A stretch of DNA of 64,000 bases from an uncultured Pseudomonadota bacterium (GCA_903867225.1 CAIPQN010000106.1:36966-100965), one strand, 5' to 3'; positions 18,684 through 29,016 are shown, numbered from the stretch's first letter. The notes: generated from the sequence alone by a model not told the origin. Numbers and translations: made by a program.

Positions 18684-19097
18684 TTACTCCCAGCAATTCG
18701 TTCCTGTTGATGATGTTTTTACTCCTGTTGAATCCAACGTTAAATCTCCACAATCATCAGTACTAACAGGAGTAGCTTTTAATGTGTAATTTCCTGTTGT
18801 CAACGTTGGAATGCTTAAAACATAAGATTGTGTACCACTACCATCTGTCGGAACTCTATCAGTAAAAATTGAAGTATCACCTGTCCCAACAGTTACGCCA
18901 GTGTAATCATTATTATTCTCTACACGCCACTGTTCCATCGCCGTCGCCATAGATACCAAAGCGGCTTGTGCTTCCGAACGTTTTGCTTTTTGAATATGAC
19001 TCATGTAGCTAGGATAACCAACACTACTTAAAATCCCGATAATCGCTACTGTAATCATCAATTCAATTAACGTAAAACCCATTTGTTTCGCTTTCAT
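18684..19097 (-). CDS. Type IV pilin, PilE-like
   Basis: 137 residues from the ATG at 19097, which has GGAG 8 nt upstream; an in-frame GTG at 19106 overlaps rbfA. A short basic leader ends in the prepilin peptidase site G/FTLIELMITVAIIGILS, with Glu5 of the mature protein present. A hydrophobic helix and a C-terminal D-region with one cysteine pair (TDDCGD and TNCWE) follow. PilE-type minor pilins prime and tip type IV pili. It begins 5 nt after rbfA stops, far from any other pilus gene in the window. Confidence 0.9.
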   Translation of the reverse strand: MKAKQMGFTLIELMITVAIIGILSSVGYPSYMSHIQKAKRSEAQAALVSMATAMEQWRVENNNDYTGVTVGTGDTSIFTDRVPTDGSGTQSYVLSIPTLTTGNYTLKATPVSTDDCGDLTLDSTGVKTSSTGTNCWE

Positions 19098-19102
19098 CGT
19101 TT

Positions 19103-19480
19103 TCACTCCAAAAGTTTATCTTCTTTTAAATCATCTGACACTTCGCTCAATAATTCAGCTACTCGCATTCCCGTATCAAACGAATCATCATAATAAAAAC
19201 GTAATTCCGAAATATGCCGTAGTCGCATTCGTTTTGCCAACGCGTGTCGAATCAATGGTGACATTTCATTTAATGCTTTCGTACTCGCTTTTTTACCAGC
19301 GGCATCAGTATTCAAAACAGTGATATAAATCTTCGCCACAGCCAAATCTTTGGTCACAATCACTTCGTTAATCGTCACAAAACCAATGCGCGGGTCGCTA
19401 ATTTCACGTTGTAAAATTAACGACAACTCTTTTTGCATTTGTGAAGATACTCGTGTGTGCCGAGCAAATTCTCTCGCCAT
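19103..19480 (-). CDS. rbfA: 30S ribosome-binding factor RbfA
   Basis: 125 residues with the KH-like family pattern: RVSSQMQKELSLILQREISDPRIGFVTI at the start, then VAKIYITVL and LRFYYDDSFDTGMRV. It assists late 30S maturation and cold adaptation. It lies 2 nt after infB, as in most proteobacteria. The usual next genes truB and rpsO are absent; a pilin follows instead. Confidence 0.96.
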   Translation of the reverse strand: MAREFARHTRVSSQMQKELSLILQREISDPRIGFVTINEVIVTKDLAVAKIYITVLNTDAAGKKASTKALNEMSPLIRHALAKRMRLRHISELRFYYDDSFDTGMRVAELLSEVSDDLKEDKLLE

Positions 19481-19482
19481 TT

Positions 19483-22185
19483 TTACAATTCCCGTTTGAC
19501 TTCAATGCGTTCAAATACTTCGATTTGATCGCCAGCACGAACGTCGTTGTAATTTTTCACACCGATACCACATTCCATGCCCATTTTAACTTCGGCAATG
19601 TCATCTTTATAACGACGTAATGATTCCAACTGACCTTCATAAACAACCACATTGTCACGCAATACACGAATCGGTAAGTTACGTTTAACCGTGCCATCAA
19701 GCACCATACAACCTGCAATCGCGCCAAGTTTTGGTGATTTAAATACATCACGCACTTCAGCAAGTCCAACGAATTGTTCTTTAATTTCAGGTGCCAACAT
19801 TCCGCTAATTGATTTTTTAATTTCATCAATCGCTTCATAAATGATGCTGTAATAATGCAAATCTACGCCACGTTCTTCAATCATTCGACGTGAAGTCGCG
19901 TCAGCACGCACGTTGAAACCAATCAAAATTGCGCCCGAAGCGAGAGCTAAATTCACATCACCTTCGTTAATACCACCTACGCCACCGTAAACGACTTTTA
20001 CTTCGACTTCGTCATTCGACAATTCAACTAATGAGTTGCGTAACGCTTCCAAACTACCTTGTACATCAGTTTTCAATACTAAATTCAAAGACGATACTTC
20101 ACCCGCTTTCATTCTATTGAAAACATCTTCAAGTGTTGTCGCTTGTTCTGCATGACGTTTGAGTCGTTTTCTGTCTTCGCGATGTTTTGCCAATTCTTTA
20201 GCGACACGCTCATTTTGAACAACCAAAAATTCATCGCCCGCATTTGGTGTGCTAGATAAACCTAAAATTTCAACAGGTTCACAAGGTCCCGCAGATTTGA
20301 TAGCTTTACCATTTTCATTAAACATGGCTCGAACACGACCATATTCCTGTCCACACAATACCATTTGTCCATTTTCTAATGTTCCGCGCTGAACAAGTAT
20401 CGTTGCAACTGCGCCACGTCCACGATCTAAACGTGATTCAATAACCAGACCCGATGCCGCACCTGCAACAGGAGCTTTAAGTTCTAAAATTTCTGTTTGA
20501 ACAATCAGTGATTCGATTAACTCATCTACGCCCTGCCCTGTTTTTGCGGAAATTTTTAAGAATTGCACGTCACCGCCCCATTCTTCTGCCAATACATCTA
20601 ACACAGATAATTCTTGCATTACTTTGTCAGGATTCGCACCAGGTTTATCCATTTTATTGATAGCGATAATAATTGGCACTTTCGCGGCACGAGCATGTTC
20701 AACAGCTTCTTTTGTTTGCGGCATTACACCGTCATCAGCTGCAACGACGATAATCACAACGTCGGTAATATCTGCACCACGCGCACGCATTGCAGTAAAT
20801 GCGGCGTGTCCTGGTGTATCCAAGAATGTAACAGAACCGTGATCCGTTTTGACTTGGTACGCGCCAATGTGCTGGGTAATTCCACCCGCTTCACCAGCTG
20901 CAACACGGGTTTTACGAATGTAATCGAGTAATGATGTTTTACCATGATCAACGTGTCCCATGATGGTAACAATCGGCGCACGCGGCAAATCTGGATAGGT
21001 TTCATCTTCGGTCACTTCGGCGAGCATTTCTTTCTCGAAATCATCATCGCTTTGCATAACGGGCGTATGCCCCATATCTTCAACCAAAATCGCGGCTGTA
21101 TCTTGATCAATACTTTGATTGATAGTCGCCATAATGCCGAGTTTCATTAAATGTTTAATTACCATCGCGGCTTTAACATTCATTTTGTTCGCTAATTCCG
21201 AGACGATAATCATCTCAGGAATCGTTACTTCATAAACCATTTGTGCAACAGGCATTTCAAATTGATGCTTGCCGTCGTTTTGTTGAATAATGCGTGCCGT
21301 TGGTTGTTTCCCACCTTTTTTCTTACTATTACGTTTGGCATCTTTGCCTGTATAAGAAGAATTACCACCCGCTGGTTTCGCAGGACGACGAGTACGATTT
21401 TCTTCTTGTGTTTTCGCTGGGGCTGGCTGCGGTGCAGCAACTGCGGCTGATGCCGCAGCAGGACGCGAATTATTTTGTGCTGGTTTTGCAGGTTGTTTCG
21501 TGGGTTTATTACCTGCATTATTATGTGGCGGACGTGTGCCGTTTTGTGATGGTTTTGCTGCGGCAGGTTGCTTGGCTCTTTCTGCGGCTTGCAATTTTGC
21601 CGCTGCTTGTTGGCGAACTTTGTCCGCATTACGGTTAATTGAATCTTCTAAACGCTGATCTTTCGCCACTTGCATTTGGCGAGCAGTTTCATCTTCTTGC
21701 GCTTTGATTGTTTCAGGCGATAAATCAAAATTAACTTTATTTTCCAAAGGTGTAGTTACTTCAGATGTTGTGGTTGTAGCAGTGTTTTCAACTGTAGCAC
21801 TTGTATTTTTTTCAACTTGAGCATCAACGACTGGAATGACAGGCGCAGCCGTTTTTGTTTCTACACTCTGTTCACGTTTGATATACGTTTTTTCTTTACG
21901 CACTTCCACACTAATCGTTTTCGTTGCTGAACCTGGTGTGCTGGCTTGTTTTAATTCACTTACTTTGCGACGTTTTAATACAACGCGATTCGGTGCATTT
22001 TCATTTTCACCTGTTGCTTTGCCATGACGTTGACGTAAATGAGCAAGTAATTTCGATTGCTCGGCATCGCTTACTTCTGCATCTGCAGTTGATGCGACTA
22101 ATCCTGCTTCTTTCAACTGCACTAATAAACGATCTAATGGGATTTTGACGATTTCCGCTAACTGACGTACTGTTTTAACACTCAT
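19483..22185 (-). CDS. infB: Translation initiation factor IF-2
   Basis: 900 residues from the ATG at 22185. This start has GGAG at 8 nt; an ATG six bases earlier is too close to that site. An N-terminal IF2-N domain (about 1-50) is followed by a low-complexity Ala/Lys/Asn/Pro region to about 310, then a second IF2-N. The GTPase domain has [10 protein letters not shown] (about 405-414), DTPGH and NKMD. Domain II, an alpha/beta domain III and the fMet-tRNA-binding C-terminus follow. It places initiator tRNA on the 30S subunit. It shares the operon with nusA and the initiator tRNA gene upstream. Confidence 0.97.
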   Translation of the reverse strand: MSVKTVRQLAEIVKIPLDRLLVQLKEAGLVASTADAEVSDAEQSKLLAHLRQRHGKATGENENAPNRVVLKRRKVSELKQASTPGSATKTISVEVRKEKTYIKREQSVETKTAAPVIPVVDAQVEKNTSATVENTATTTTSEVTTPLENKVNFDLSPETIKAQEDETARQMQVAKDQRLEDSINRNADKVRQQAAAKLQAAERAKQPAAAKPSQNGTRPPHNNAGNKPTKQPAKPAQNNSRPAAASAAVAAPQPAPAKTQEENRTRRPAKPAGGNSSYTGKDAKRNSKKKGGKQPTARIIQQNDGKHQFEMPVAQMVYEVTIPEMIIVSELANKMNVKAAMVIKHLMKLGIMATINQSIDQDTAAILVEDMGHTPVMQSDDDFEKEMLAEVTEDETYPDLPRAPIVTIMGHVDHGKTSLLDYIRKTRVAAGEAGGITQHIGAYQVKTDHGSVTFLDTPGHAAFTAMRARGADITDVVIIVVAADDGVMPQTKEAVEHARAAKVPIIIAINKMDKPGANPDKVMQELSVLDVLAEEWGGDVQFLKISAKTGQGVDELIESLIVQTEILELKAPVAGAASGLVIESRLDRGRGAVATILVQRGTLENGQMVLCGQEYGRVRAMFNENGKAIKSAGPCEPVEILGLSSTPNAGDEFLVVQNERVAKELAKHREDRKRLKRHAEQATTLEDVFNRMKAGEVSSLNLVLKTDVQGSLEALRNSLVELSNDEVEVKVVYGGVGGINEGDVNLALASGAILIGFNVRADATSRRMIEERGVDLHYYSIIYEAIDEIKKSISGMLAPEIKEQFVGLAEVRDVFKSPKLGAIAGCMVLDGTVKRNLPIRVLRDNVVVYEGQLESLRRYKDDIAEVKMGMECGIGVKNYNDVRAGDQIEVFERIEVKREL

Positions 22186-22198
22186 ATTCATTTCTCCT

Positions 22199-23716
22199 CT
22201 ATGCGTCTGCTGACTCAACAAACCATGGTTCACGAGCCTTCATGATTAGTTTTGCGGCGCGATCTTCATCCACACCTGTGAATTTCAATAAATCATCGAC
22301 TGCCTGCTCGGCTAAATCATCCATCGTTACAATGCCTTCATTTGCCATGGCGTGCGCTAATTCGCTATCCATACCGTCCATTGCAAGTAACGTTGCATCT
22401 GGCTGCACCGCATTTTCAATACTTTCTTCGGCTGCAATTGCACTGATAAGCAACGCATTTTTCGCCCGACTGCGTAATTCTTCAACGATTTCTTCATCAA
22501 AACCATCAATTTCTAACAACTCATTTGATGGCACATAAGCGATTTCTTCAATCGTATTGAAACCAACTTCAACCAAAATGATTGCAATTTCATCGTCGAT
22601 GTCTAACAACTCAATAAACATTTCCTTGATTTTATTAGCTTCAGCTTCGTTAGACTCCACCGCTTTTGACGCATCAATGACGTTTAATTCCCAACCTGTC
22701 AATTGACTTGCCAAACGGACATTTTGACCAGACCGTCCAATTGCTTGTGAAAGACTCTGTGAATCTACCGCTAAATCCATGCTGTGTTTATCTTCATCGA
22801 CAATAATAGAGCGAATTTCAGCAGGTGACATGGCGTTAATAACAAATTGCGGTTCACTTGGATGCCAAATAATAATATCAACACGTTCGCCTGCTAATTC
22901 ATTTGTGACTGATTGCACACGCGAACCTCGCATTCCAACACACGCGCCAACAGCATCTAAACGTGGATCATTACTTTTCACAGCCAATTTTGCACGAGAA
23001 CCTGCATCACGAGCTGCGCCCATAATGGTAATCATGCCTTCTGCAATTTCGGGAACTTCCAAACGGAATAATGCCATTAACAACTCAGGTGAATTACGGC
23101 TAACAAAAAGCTGAGGTCCACGCGCTTCTAAGCGAACTTCTTTTAAATAACCACGAATACGATCACCTAAACGCATCGCTTCACGCGGAATCATATCCTC
23201 TTTAGAAATATAGGCTTCAACATGACCACCCAATTCTAAGTAGACGCTGCCTTTTTCAATCCGTTTCACAGTACCCGTAATTAATTCACCAACACGCGAT
23301 TTGTAGGCTTCAACGATTTTATTCCGTTCTGCATCGCGTACTTTTTGAATAATGACCTGTTTTGCAGTTTGCGCGGCAATTCGTCCGAAATCGACAGATT
23401 CAATTTCTTCGTAAATTACATCACCAATTTGCGCGTCTGGATTATCAAATTGTGCGACTTCAAGCAGAATTTGACTCATTGGTAAATCAACATCTCGCCC
23501 TAAATCAGCATTTGGCGCAACGACATCCCAACAACGATGCGTTAAATAATCTCCCGTTTTACGATCAATTGCTACGCGAGCTTTAATTTGAGAACCGTAA
23601 CGCTTAATTGTTGCAGCTTCTAATGCTGCTTCAATCGCTTGAAATACGATTTCTTTTTCGATTTCTTTTTCATTAGAAAAAACTTCAACGACTAACAAAA
23701 TTTCTTTATTTGCCAC
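22199..23716 (-). CDS. nusA: Transcription termination/antitermination factor NusA
   Basis: 505 residues. It starts at GTG (23716) with GGAGG 8 nt upstream, overlapping the rimP end by 11 nt. Order: N-terminal RNAP-binding domain (1-130), S1 (about 135-200, [17 protein letters not shown]), KH1 and KH2 (about 230-345, with the [15 protein letters not shown] core), then two acidic C-terminal repeats (about 365-500). The acidic repeats are typical of gammaproteobacterial NusA, which binds the alpha subunit and N-type factors. NusA enhances pausing and intrinsic termination, relevant to the hairpins ahead of rimP. Confidence 0.97.
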   Translation of the reverse strand: MANKEILLVVEVFSNEKEIEKEIVFQAIEAALEAATIKRYGSQIKARVAIDRKTGDYLTHRCWDVVAPNADLGRDVDLPMSQILLEVAQFDNPDAQIGDVIYEEIESVDFGRIAAQTAKQVIIQKVRDAERNKIVEAYKSRVGELITGTVKRIEKGSVYLELGGHVEAYISKEDMIPREAMRLGDRIRGYLKEVRLEARGPQLFVSRNSPELLMALFRLEVPEIAEGMITIMGAARDAGSRAKLAVKSNDPRLDAVGACVGMRGSRVQSVTNELAGERVDIIIWHPSEPQFVINAMSPAEIRSIIVDEDKHSMDLAVDSQSLSQAIGRSGQNVRLASQLTGWELNVIDASKAVESNEAEANKIKEMFIELLDIDDEIAIILVEVGFNTIEEIAYVPSNELLEIDGFDEEIVEELRSRAKNALLISAIAAEESIENAVQPDATLLAMDGMDSELAHAMANEGIVTMDDLAEQAVDDLLKFTGVDEDRAAKLIMKAREPWFVESADA

Positions 23717-24194
23717 TACTACGTCCTCCTTTGTCGAGTAAATAATCAGGAACTAAACGCGCTTTGCTCATGGCGGCAAAGGGAATGGATAATAACTGCT
23801 CGTTTTCTTCCAGTGTAATCACATCTTCTTCCACTTGAATAATTTTTCCAGTAATTTTGCGCCGTCCGTTGACTGGCGAAAATAAATGTACAGCAACTGT
23901 GCTGTCGATAAATCGTGCGAATTGACTGAGTTTAAAAAATGGTCGATCTTCGCCAGGCGAAGAAACTTCGAGTGAATAATTGTCAATAATTGGATCTTCA
24001 ACGTCCAATACGCCGCTGACTTGATGGCTAACTTTCGTGCAATCCTCCACCAAAACGCCATTTTCAGTGTCGATATAAATGCGTAATAAACCGTGTCTTG
24101 GATGTGGGTTATATTCAATGCCAACGCATTCATAACCTAAACCTTCAACAACGGGTTCGATTAACGCAAGCAGATGTTCTGGAGCCTGCTTCAT
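23706..24194 (-). CDS. rimP: Ribosome maturation factor RimP
   Basis: 162 residues. The N-terminal alpha/beta domain contains GYECVGIEYNP and LRIYID; the C-terminal SH3-like domain contains the SSPGEDRPF signature (about 80-88). It is needed for 30S assembly. It is the first protein gene of rimP-nusA-infB-rbfA, with an intrinsic terminator ending about 25 nt upstream of the start. Confidence 0.95.
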   Translation of the reverse strand: MKQAPEHLLALIEPVVEGLGYECVGIEYNPHPRHGLLRIYIDTENGVLVEDCTKVSHQVSGVLDVEDPIIDNYSLEVSSPGEDRPFFKLSQFARFIDSTVAVHLFSPVNGRRKITGKIIQVEEDVITLEENEQLLSIPFAAMSKARLVPDYLLDKGGRSSGK

Positions 24195-24218
24195 AATGTC
24201 CTCGCTTGATTTTAAATC

Positions 24219-24242
24219 AAAAAAAAAGAGCCGAAGGCTCTT
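24219..24242 (-). terminator. Intrinsic terminator/attenuator immediately upstream of rimP
   Basis: On the minus strand a stem AAGAGCC/GGCTCTT (24242-24236 with 24232-24226) with loop TTC is followed by a run of about nine T (to 24219). It lies only 24 nt before the rimP start. Any transcript from the tRNA promoter must read through it to reach nusA and infB. Confidence 0.82.
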
Positions 24243-24302
24243 CCATTAACAGCGTTAATTTATAGGCATGGAATAAAGCGACCTATCCAAAGCCTAGAAA
24301 AT

Positions 24303-24327
24303 AAAAAACCCCAAAAATGGGGTTTTT
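24303..24327 (-). terminator. Intrinsic terminator after tRNA-fMet
   Basis: Stem AAAAACCCC/GGGGTTTTT around a six-base loop lies just downstream of the tRNA 3' end. It is T-rich on the minus strand (24308-24303) and symmetric enough to work both ways. Confidence 0.85.
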
Positions 24328-24334
24328 AAAAATC

Positions 24335-24411
<77 letters not shown>

Positions 24412-24423
24412 ATTGATTTGCAC

Positions 24424-24452
24424 AGTATATTGTTTTAATTGATTTTATACAA
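24424..24452 (-). promoter_or_regulatory. Promoter of the tRNA-fMet/rimP-nusA-infB unit
   Basis: On the minus strand TTGTAT (24452-24447), a 17-nt spacer and TATACT (24429-24424) lie 12-13 nt before the tRNA 5' end. Confidence 0.65.
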
Positions 24453-24505
24453 TCTATTTTTATCAAAACGTTTGTTTAAAATTTATCCAACGTCCGTAAT
24501 AAAAA

Positions 24506-24943
24506 TTAACGTAACGAATTCACACCTAAATTCGCCAACGCATCCGCACGTTCATTGCCTTGATTACCTGAATGACCTTTCACCCATCGCCAATCAATTG
24601 TGTGTAATTGAATTGCCAAATCTAAACGCTGCCATAAATCTTCATTTTTCACTGGCTTTTTCGCGGCAGTTTTCCACCCTGCTTTTTTCCAATTCGGCAG
24701 CCATTTTGTAATTCCGTCCAAAACGTATTTTGAATCAATATGTAATTGAACAACACACGGTTTTTTCAATGCTTCCAATGCTGAAATTGCCGCCATCAAT
24801 TCCATTCGATTATTTGTGGTGTCATGTTCGCCACCGTGTAATTCTTTGATTGTGCCTTTATAACGCAAAATCACGCCCCAACCGCCCTTCCCTGGATTTC
24901 CACGACACGCCCCATCGGTATAAATAATTACTGGTTCAATCAT
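24506..24943 (-). CDS. rnhA: Ribonuclease HI
   Basis: 145 residues with the carboxylate set: Asp in [11 protein letters not shown] (residue 10), Glu in NNRMELMA (about 48), Asp in HIDSKYV (about 70) and Asp in ERADALAN (about 134). It cuts RNA in RNA-DNA hybrids. The start overlaps the methyltransferase end by 8 nt. In pseudomonads dnaQ follows; here the tRNA-fMet promoter does. Confidence 0.97.
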   Translation of the reverse strand: MIEPVIIYTDGACRGNPGKGGWGVILRYKGTIKELHGGEHDTTNNRMELMAAISALEALKKPCVVQLHIDSKYVLDGITKWLPNWKKAGWKTAAKKPVKNEDLWQRLDLAIQLHTIDWRWVKGHSGNQGNERADALANLGVNSLR

Positions 24944-25646
24944 AATGCTCTACCGTTGCGGCCATTGGATTTGCCACCGCTAAACGAGGTACAAATGTTT
25001 TACTTCCAGACATAGGAATTGGATTGAAACGTCGTTTAATCGCTTTCACCGCATAGGAGGAAGACGTAAATGAAAAACTATTTAACGCGTCCAAGCCATT
25101 TTTTGTTTTTGTAGAATCCAAATAAAACTCCGTTTTATTACTTACTTCAAAATTCAATAATTTTAACCAATCGAATAATCGAGAACGTGAAATAAAATTT
25201 CCGCGCCACGAATACGCTAATCGCTTATCTAACAAGTATTGATAACGCACCCAGAAACTCCACGGATTAAAATTCAAAACTAATAAAATGCCTTCAGGTT
25301 TCAAAATACGCTCCAATTCTCGAAAAGTTTGAAAACGTGACGAATCAAATTCCAATAAATGCGGCACAATAATCATATCGACTGAATTGCTTTGAATCGG
25401 TAGTGCGTAAGATTTAGCTTGGATTTTTCCTGCGCCATCCCAGCCCAATTGTTTGGCATCAAGTACCGAAAAACTTTGATACAGTGAACAATCGATAAAT
25501 TCATTTTCCCAGCCTAATCCACCAACTTGTAAAATTGTTTGCTGACATCCAACAGTAATTGAACGCTGTAAGTAAGCGACTTCAAGTGATTTTAATAATT
25601 TTCCGCTTGGCGTTTGGTAATAAGCAAATAGAAAATCGCGTTTCAT
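24936..25646 (-). CDS. Class I SAM-dependent methyltransferase
   Basis: 236 residues. The SAM fold is degenerate at motif I ([12 protein letters not shown] near 40-51), then [12 protein letters not shown] and [21 protein letters not shown]. The same gene stands between mltD/gloB and rnhA in Pseudomonas, which supports orthology, but no substrate is known to me. It is transcribed with rnhA (8-nt overlap) and divergently from mltD. Confidence 0.82.
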   Translation of the reverse strand: MKRDFLFAYYQTPSGKLLKSLEVAYLQRSITVGCQQTILQVGGLGWENEFIDCSLYQSFSVLDAKQLGWDGAGKIQAKSYALPIQSNSVDMIIVPHLLEFDSSRFQTFRELERILKPEGILLVLNFNPWSFWVRYQYLLDKRLAYSWRGNFISRSRLFDWLKLLNFEVSNKTEFYLDSTKTKNGLDALNSFSFTSSSYAVKAIKRRFNPIPMSGSKTFVPRLAVANPMAATVEHYD

Positions 25647-25697
25647 AATGACTACTCAATTTAAGGGCGTTTTAATGATTTTGAGCTAAAAAGTTAC

Positions 25698-25703
25698 TAT
25701 AAT
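25698..25703 (+). promoter_or_regulatory. Probable -10 box for mltD
   Basis: A perfect TATAAT lies 29 nt upstream of the mltD start in the divergent intergenic gap. No good -35 is seen at 16-18 nt, so an activator or a different sigma contact would be needed. Confidence 0.4.
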
Positions 25704-25731
25704 CAAAATACTTCGTAACTACAAAGGTCAA

Positions 25732-27174
25732 ATGATGCCAGTAAAACTAAACAGACACGTTAATTTATTAGTGATGTTAATGTTAATGACGCTCACAGCT
25801 GCAGGTTGTTCGCAAAATGCGAAAGACGCGCTTTCTGTTAATGAACTTCTTCCTAACCAAGATAACGCTTATGTTGATCATTACTATCAAAATTATCAAC
25901 CAATAAACAAAACAGAAATCAGTAAAACAGCCGCCTCTCATAAAGATACAGTCTGGGAACGATTACTGTCTTTATATTCGTTACCGAAAATTGAAAACAA
26001 TCGCATTGATCGTGAAGTCGAATGGTATTTGAATCATCCTCAAGCGTTAAGCACAATTCAAAACCGCGCAGAACCTTATTTACATCTCATTCTTGATGAA
26101 ATTGAAGCTAAAAATATACCTGGTGAATTAGCATTATTGCCTGTGGTCGAAAGCGCGTTTGTACCAAATGCAAATTCCAGAGTAGATGCGTCAGGGTTGT
26201 GGCAATTTATGCCAGCAACAGGGCGAATGTTTGGCTTGCAACAAAATTCTTGGTACGACGGTCGCCGCGACGTTTATGCTTCAACAAAAGCTGCAACAAC
26301 TTATTTAAAACAACTTAGTCAAAGTTTTGATGGGGATTGGTTGTTAGCTCTTGCGTCGTATAATTGGGGCAAAGGCAATGTAAAAAAATCGATTGAACAC
26401 AATGAAGGTCGCAATATGCCGACGGATTATTGGTCATTGAGAATGCCAGAAGAAACGTCGAATTATGTACCGCGTTTATTAGCAATCGCCCAGATTTTTG
26501 CTCACGCTGATCAATATAACGTGAATTTGCACCACATTCCAAATAAGCCATATTTTGAAGTTGTACATTTAGATTCACAGTTGAATTTGAGCAAAGCAGC
26601 GGAAATGGCAAATATGTCATTGCACGATTTCTTAACGCTCAATCCTGGTTTCAATAAATCAAAAACTGCTCCCGAAGGTTCTGGACCTAGACGCTTATTG
26701 ATTCCTGTCGCAAAAGCGGAATCCTTCAAAGAGAATTTAGCGCAATTGCCATTTGAAGAATGGATTTCAGAAGGCTTCAATGCTGACAACGATGATGAAA
26801 GCACTGCAATTTATTTAGAAGCAAAGCCAGCAGCAGGCGAAGTAAGTCACAAAGTTAAGACTGTTGCGATTAAGACCGTTGATAAGGTTAGTACAAAACA
26901 AAGTGTTAAGGTCTTACTGACTGCAAAAAAATTAGATAAAAACGATAAAAAATCGGTTGTTGCATCAAGTAAAAAACCTGACACAAAAAACACATCAAAA
27001 ATCCCAACCAATCACATCGTTGCGATGGCTCAAAAGATTTCTTCGAATAACAAAGCGTTAGCAGAAAAAAGTAAAATTGTTGCGAAAGGTCAAAAACCTG
27101 CGGCGAAAACACCTGTTACCGTTGCGATCATCACAAAAAATACGTTGCAAAATAAAAAATCTAAACACAGTTAG
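25732..27174 (+). CDS. mltD: Membrane-bound lytic transglycosylase MltD
   Basis: 480 residues. The lipobox TAAGC predicts an outer membrane lipoprotein. The family 1D transglycosylase domain (about 85-245) has the catalytic Glu in LPVVESAF, then SGLWQFMPATGR and ALASYNWGKGNV. The following stretch (about 270-345) looks LysM-like only weakly, with no clear GDTL-type motif. The last 130 residues are a Lys/Ser/Thr-rich disordered tail where E. coli MltD has LysM repeats. The enzyme cleaves glycan strands to anhydroMurNAc products, feeding the recycling served by mupP. Confidence 0.9.
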   Translation: MMPVKLNRHVNLLVMLMLMTLTAAGCSQNAKDALSVNELLPNQDNAYVDHYYQNYQPINKTEISKTAASHKDTVWERLLSLYSLPKIENNRIDREVEWYLNHPQALSTIQNRAEPYLHLILDEIEAKNIPGELALLPVVESAFVPNANSRVDASGLWQFMPATGRMFGLQQNSWYDGRRDVYASTKAATTYLKQLSQSFDGDWLLALASYNWGKGNVKKSIEHNEGRNMPTDYWSLRMPEETSNYVPRLLAIAQIFAHADQYNVNLHHIPNKPYFEVVHLDSQLNLSKAAEMANMSLHDFLTLNPGFNKSKTAPEGSGPRRLLIPVAKAESFKENLAQLPFEEWISEGFNADNDDESTAIYLEAKPAAGEVSHKVKTVAIKTVDKVSTKQSVKVLLTAKKLDKNDKKSVVASSKKPDTKNTSKIPTNHIVAMAQKISSNNKALAEKSKIVAKGQKPAAKTPVTVAIITKNTLQNKKSKHS

Positions 27175-27182
27175 TTTAGTTT

Positions 27183-27203
27183 GGGCGGGTGATAAACCCG
27201 CCC
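27183..27203. terminator. GC-rich hairpin between mltD and yraN
   Basis: A perfect 8-bp stem GGGCGGGT/ACCCGCCC with loop GATAA, overlapping the yraN stop codon. No U-tract follows on either strand, so it may block 3' exonucleases rather than terminate by itself. Confidence 0.55.
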
Positions 27204-27586
27204 TAATACGTTTCAAACGCATTTTTCACCCACTGCAAATCACCGTCTCCCAAAATCCCCACCACGTCAAAACGTATCGGCATCAACACATCATTTGGCA
27301 ACGTATTCAAATAAACTTCTGTTGCTGCAATAATTTTCATTTGTTTTGAACGTGTGACGCTTTCTAATGCAGAGCCAAATTTCGCATTTTTACGATAACG
27401 CACTTCGACAATTATCAATGTTTTACCATCTTTCATAATCAAATCGAGTTCACCATAAGGACAACGAAAGTTACGTTCTACCAGCGTCAATCCTTGTGCA
27501 ATTAAAAAATCACAGGCGAGTTGTTCAGATTGTTCACCCCGTAGTAAGTGGGTAGCTTTGGATTTTGGTTTAAGATAGTCGTTCAT
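27203..27586 (-). CDS. yraN: YraN/UPF0102 family protein (endonuclease-like fold)
   Basis: 127 residues with the family motif CPYGELDLIMKDGKTLIIVEVRYR (positions about 46-68), the Asp and Glu-x-Arg of a nuclease-type fold, and SALESVTRSKQ. Function is unproven; neighbours rsmI and mltD are typical for the family. It is divergent from rsmI with 20 nt between the starts. Confidence 0.9.
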   Translation of the reverse strand: MNDYLKPKSKATHLLRGEQSEQLACDFLIAQGLTLVERNFRCPYGELDLIMKDGKTLIIVEVRYRKNAKFGSALESVTRSKQMKIIAATEVYLNTLPNDVLMPIRFDVVGILGDGDLQWVKNAFETY

Positions 27587-27606
27587 AAATTTTAACTGAG
27601 AAAAAA

Positions 27607-28476
27607 ATGATTCAAGAAATGGGTAAGTTATACGTTGTTGCCACGCCGATTGGTAATTTGGCAGACATTACGTTTCGTGCGATTGAAACGTTAAAAAATG
27701 TCGATTTAATTGCTGCCGAAGATACACGCCACGTCAGAATGTTGCTACAACATTATGGCATCAGTAATAAAATCATTGCGTTGCATCAACATAATGAAGA
27801 TAAAGCGGCTTTAGAAATTGTCGAAAAATTACGCTCTGGTTTATCAATTGCGCTGGTTTCAGATGCAGGAACACCTTTGATTAGCGACCCAGGGATGCCT
27901 GTAGTTAAAGCCGTACATGAAGCAAATTTAACAGTCGTACCAATTGTTGGTGCGTGTGCGTTAATCGCGGGTTTATCCGCAGCGGGCGTGGCGATTACGC
28001 CGTTCACATTTGAAGGGTTTACACCACGAACATCATCAGCACGAAAAACGTTTTTTGCTGAACGGGCAGCGATTTCAACAACATGGGTTTTTTATGAATC
28101 GTGTCATCGAATTTTAGATTGCTTGCAAGATATGGCGGTGGTTTTAGAAGCAGAACGTTCAATTGTGATTGCGCGTGAATTAACGAAATTACACGAAACA
28201 ATTGTGAAATTGCCACTGGCTGAAATGGTTACATTAGTTGAAACCGATACAAATATGCAACGTGGTGAATTTGTAGTGATTGTTGAAGGTGCGGCGAAAA
28301 TTGATGTTTCTGACAATACAATTACGCCTGAACAAGAACGAATTTTGAAATTATTACTAACAGAATGTAGTGTTAAAAAAGCAGTCGATTTAACCGTTGA
28401 AATTACGGGCGGCAAAAAAAAGCCAATTTATCAAGAAGCGTTAGAATTCAGCAAATCAAATACTGTGTTAGACTAA
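27607..28476 (+). CDS. rsmI: 16S rRNA 2'-O-methyltransferase RsmI (C1402)
   Basis: 289 residues of the tetrapyrrole methylase fold. Motifs are YVVATPIGNLADIT (about 9-22), AAEDTRHVRMLL and ALVSDAGTPLISDPG (about 82-96). An in-frame ATG at 27619 would give the more usual start (MGKLYVVATPIGN); neither start has a strong ribosome site. With RsmH, also encoded here, it modifies C1402 in the ribosomal P site. The RNase P RNA starts 4-5 nt after its stop. Confidence 0.95.
   Translation: MIQEMGKLYVVATPIGNLADITFRAIETLKNVDLIAAEDTRHVRMLLQHYGISNKIIALHQHNEDKAALEIVEKLRSGLSIALVSDAGTPLISDPGMPVVKAVHEANLTVVPIVGACALIAGLSAAGVAITPFTFEGFTPRTSSARKTFFAERAAISTTWVFYESCHRILDCLQDMAVVLEAERSIVIARELTKLHETIVKLPLAEMVTLVETDTNMQRGEFVVIVEGAAKIDVSDNTITPEQERILKLLLTECSVKKAVDLTVEITGGKKKPIYQEALEFSKSNTVLD
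28447..28474 (+). promoter_or_regulatory. Extended -10 promoter for RNase P RNA inside rsmI
   Basis: TGT-TAGACT (28466-28474) forms an extended -10 with a weak -35 (TTCAGC, 28447-28452) 16 nt upstream. It overlaps the rsmI stop codon and puts the start about 7 nt downstream, near 28481, matching the predicted RNA 5' end. Confidence 0.5.
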
Positions 28477-28480
28477 GCGC

Positions 28481-28840
28481 GAAAGAGTTGGCTGGGCAGT
28501 CGCCGTTTTATTGTAATGATAGAAGGGAGGAAAGTCCGGACTCCACTGGGCAGAGTGCCAGATAATGACTGGGGGGCGTGAGCCTACGGAAAGTGCAGCA
28601 GAAAATATACCGCTAAATTTGCTTCGGCAAGTCAGTAAGGTTGAAATGGTGCGGTAAGAGCGCACCGCGCAACTGGTAACAGGTGTGGCAGTGAAAACCC
28701 CACTCGGAGCAAGATCAAATAGGAAAGCATTCGTCAGCCCTGGCGGCTTTCGGGTAGATTGCTTGAGCGACAGAGTGATTTGTCGCCTAGATGAATGACT
28801 GTCCACGACAAAATCCGGCTTATAGGCTAACTCTTTCACC
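28481..28840 (+). ncRNA. rnpB: RNase P RNA (M1-type, bacterial class A)
   Basis: Recognised from the conserved core: GAGGAAAGTCCGGACTCC (P3-J4 region) near 28528-28545, GGTAAGAGCGCACCGC near 28652, the GTGGCAGTGAAAACCCC stretch, and AAATCCGGCTTATAGG at the 3' side. The ends GAGTTGGC and GCTAACTC pair as P1. This RNA cuts 5' leaders from tRNA precursors with the RnpA protein. It sits between rsmI and the dcw cluster, as in Pseudomonas. A protein-like reading on the opposite strand is a shadow. Confidence 0.96.
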
Positions 28841-28973
28841 TATTTTTAAAAAACCTAAAGTAATTTATAACTAAACATGAATAAATTTTTGATATGACGT
28901 AGCATTTGTTTTTAGCTTCGTACCAAAAAATAATTTCTTATTAATATCACAAAATTTCTAACTGAAATCACCC

Positions 28974-29002
28974 TTGACTAAGCCCCATTTGAAATCTATA
29001 GT
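28974..29002 (+). promoter_or_regulatory. Strong sigma-70 promoter of the dcw operon
   Basis: TTGACT (28974-28979), a 17-nt spacer and TATAGT (28997-29002): both boxes match consensus at five of six positions. The start would be near 29009, about 56 nt before rsmH. The bases from 28841 to 28973 are AT-rich and show no gene. Confidence 0.75.
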
Positions 29003-29016
29003 GAAGAAAATCTAAC

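Noticed and set aside
28468..28839. A 123-residue minus-strand reading frame across the RNase P RNA gene
   Set aside because: The plus strand carries conserved RNase P RNA core sequences; the frame is fortuitous.
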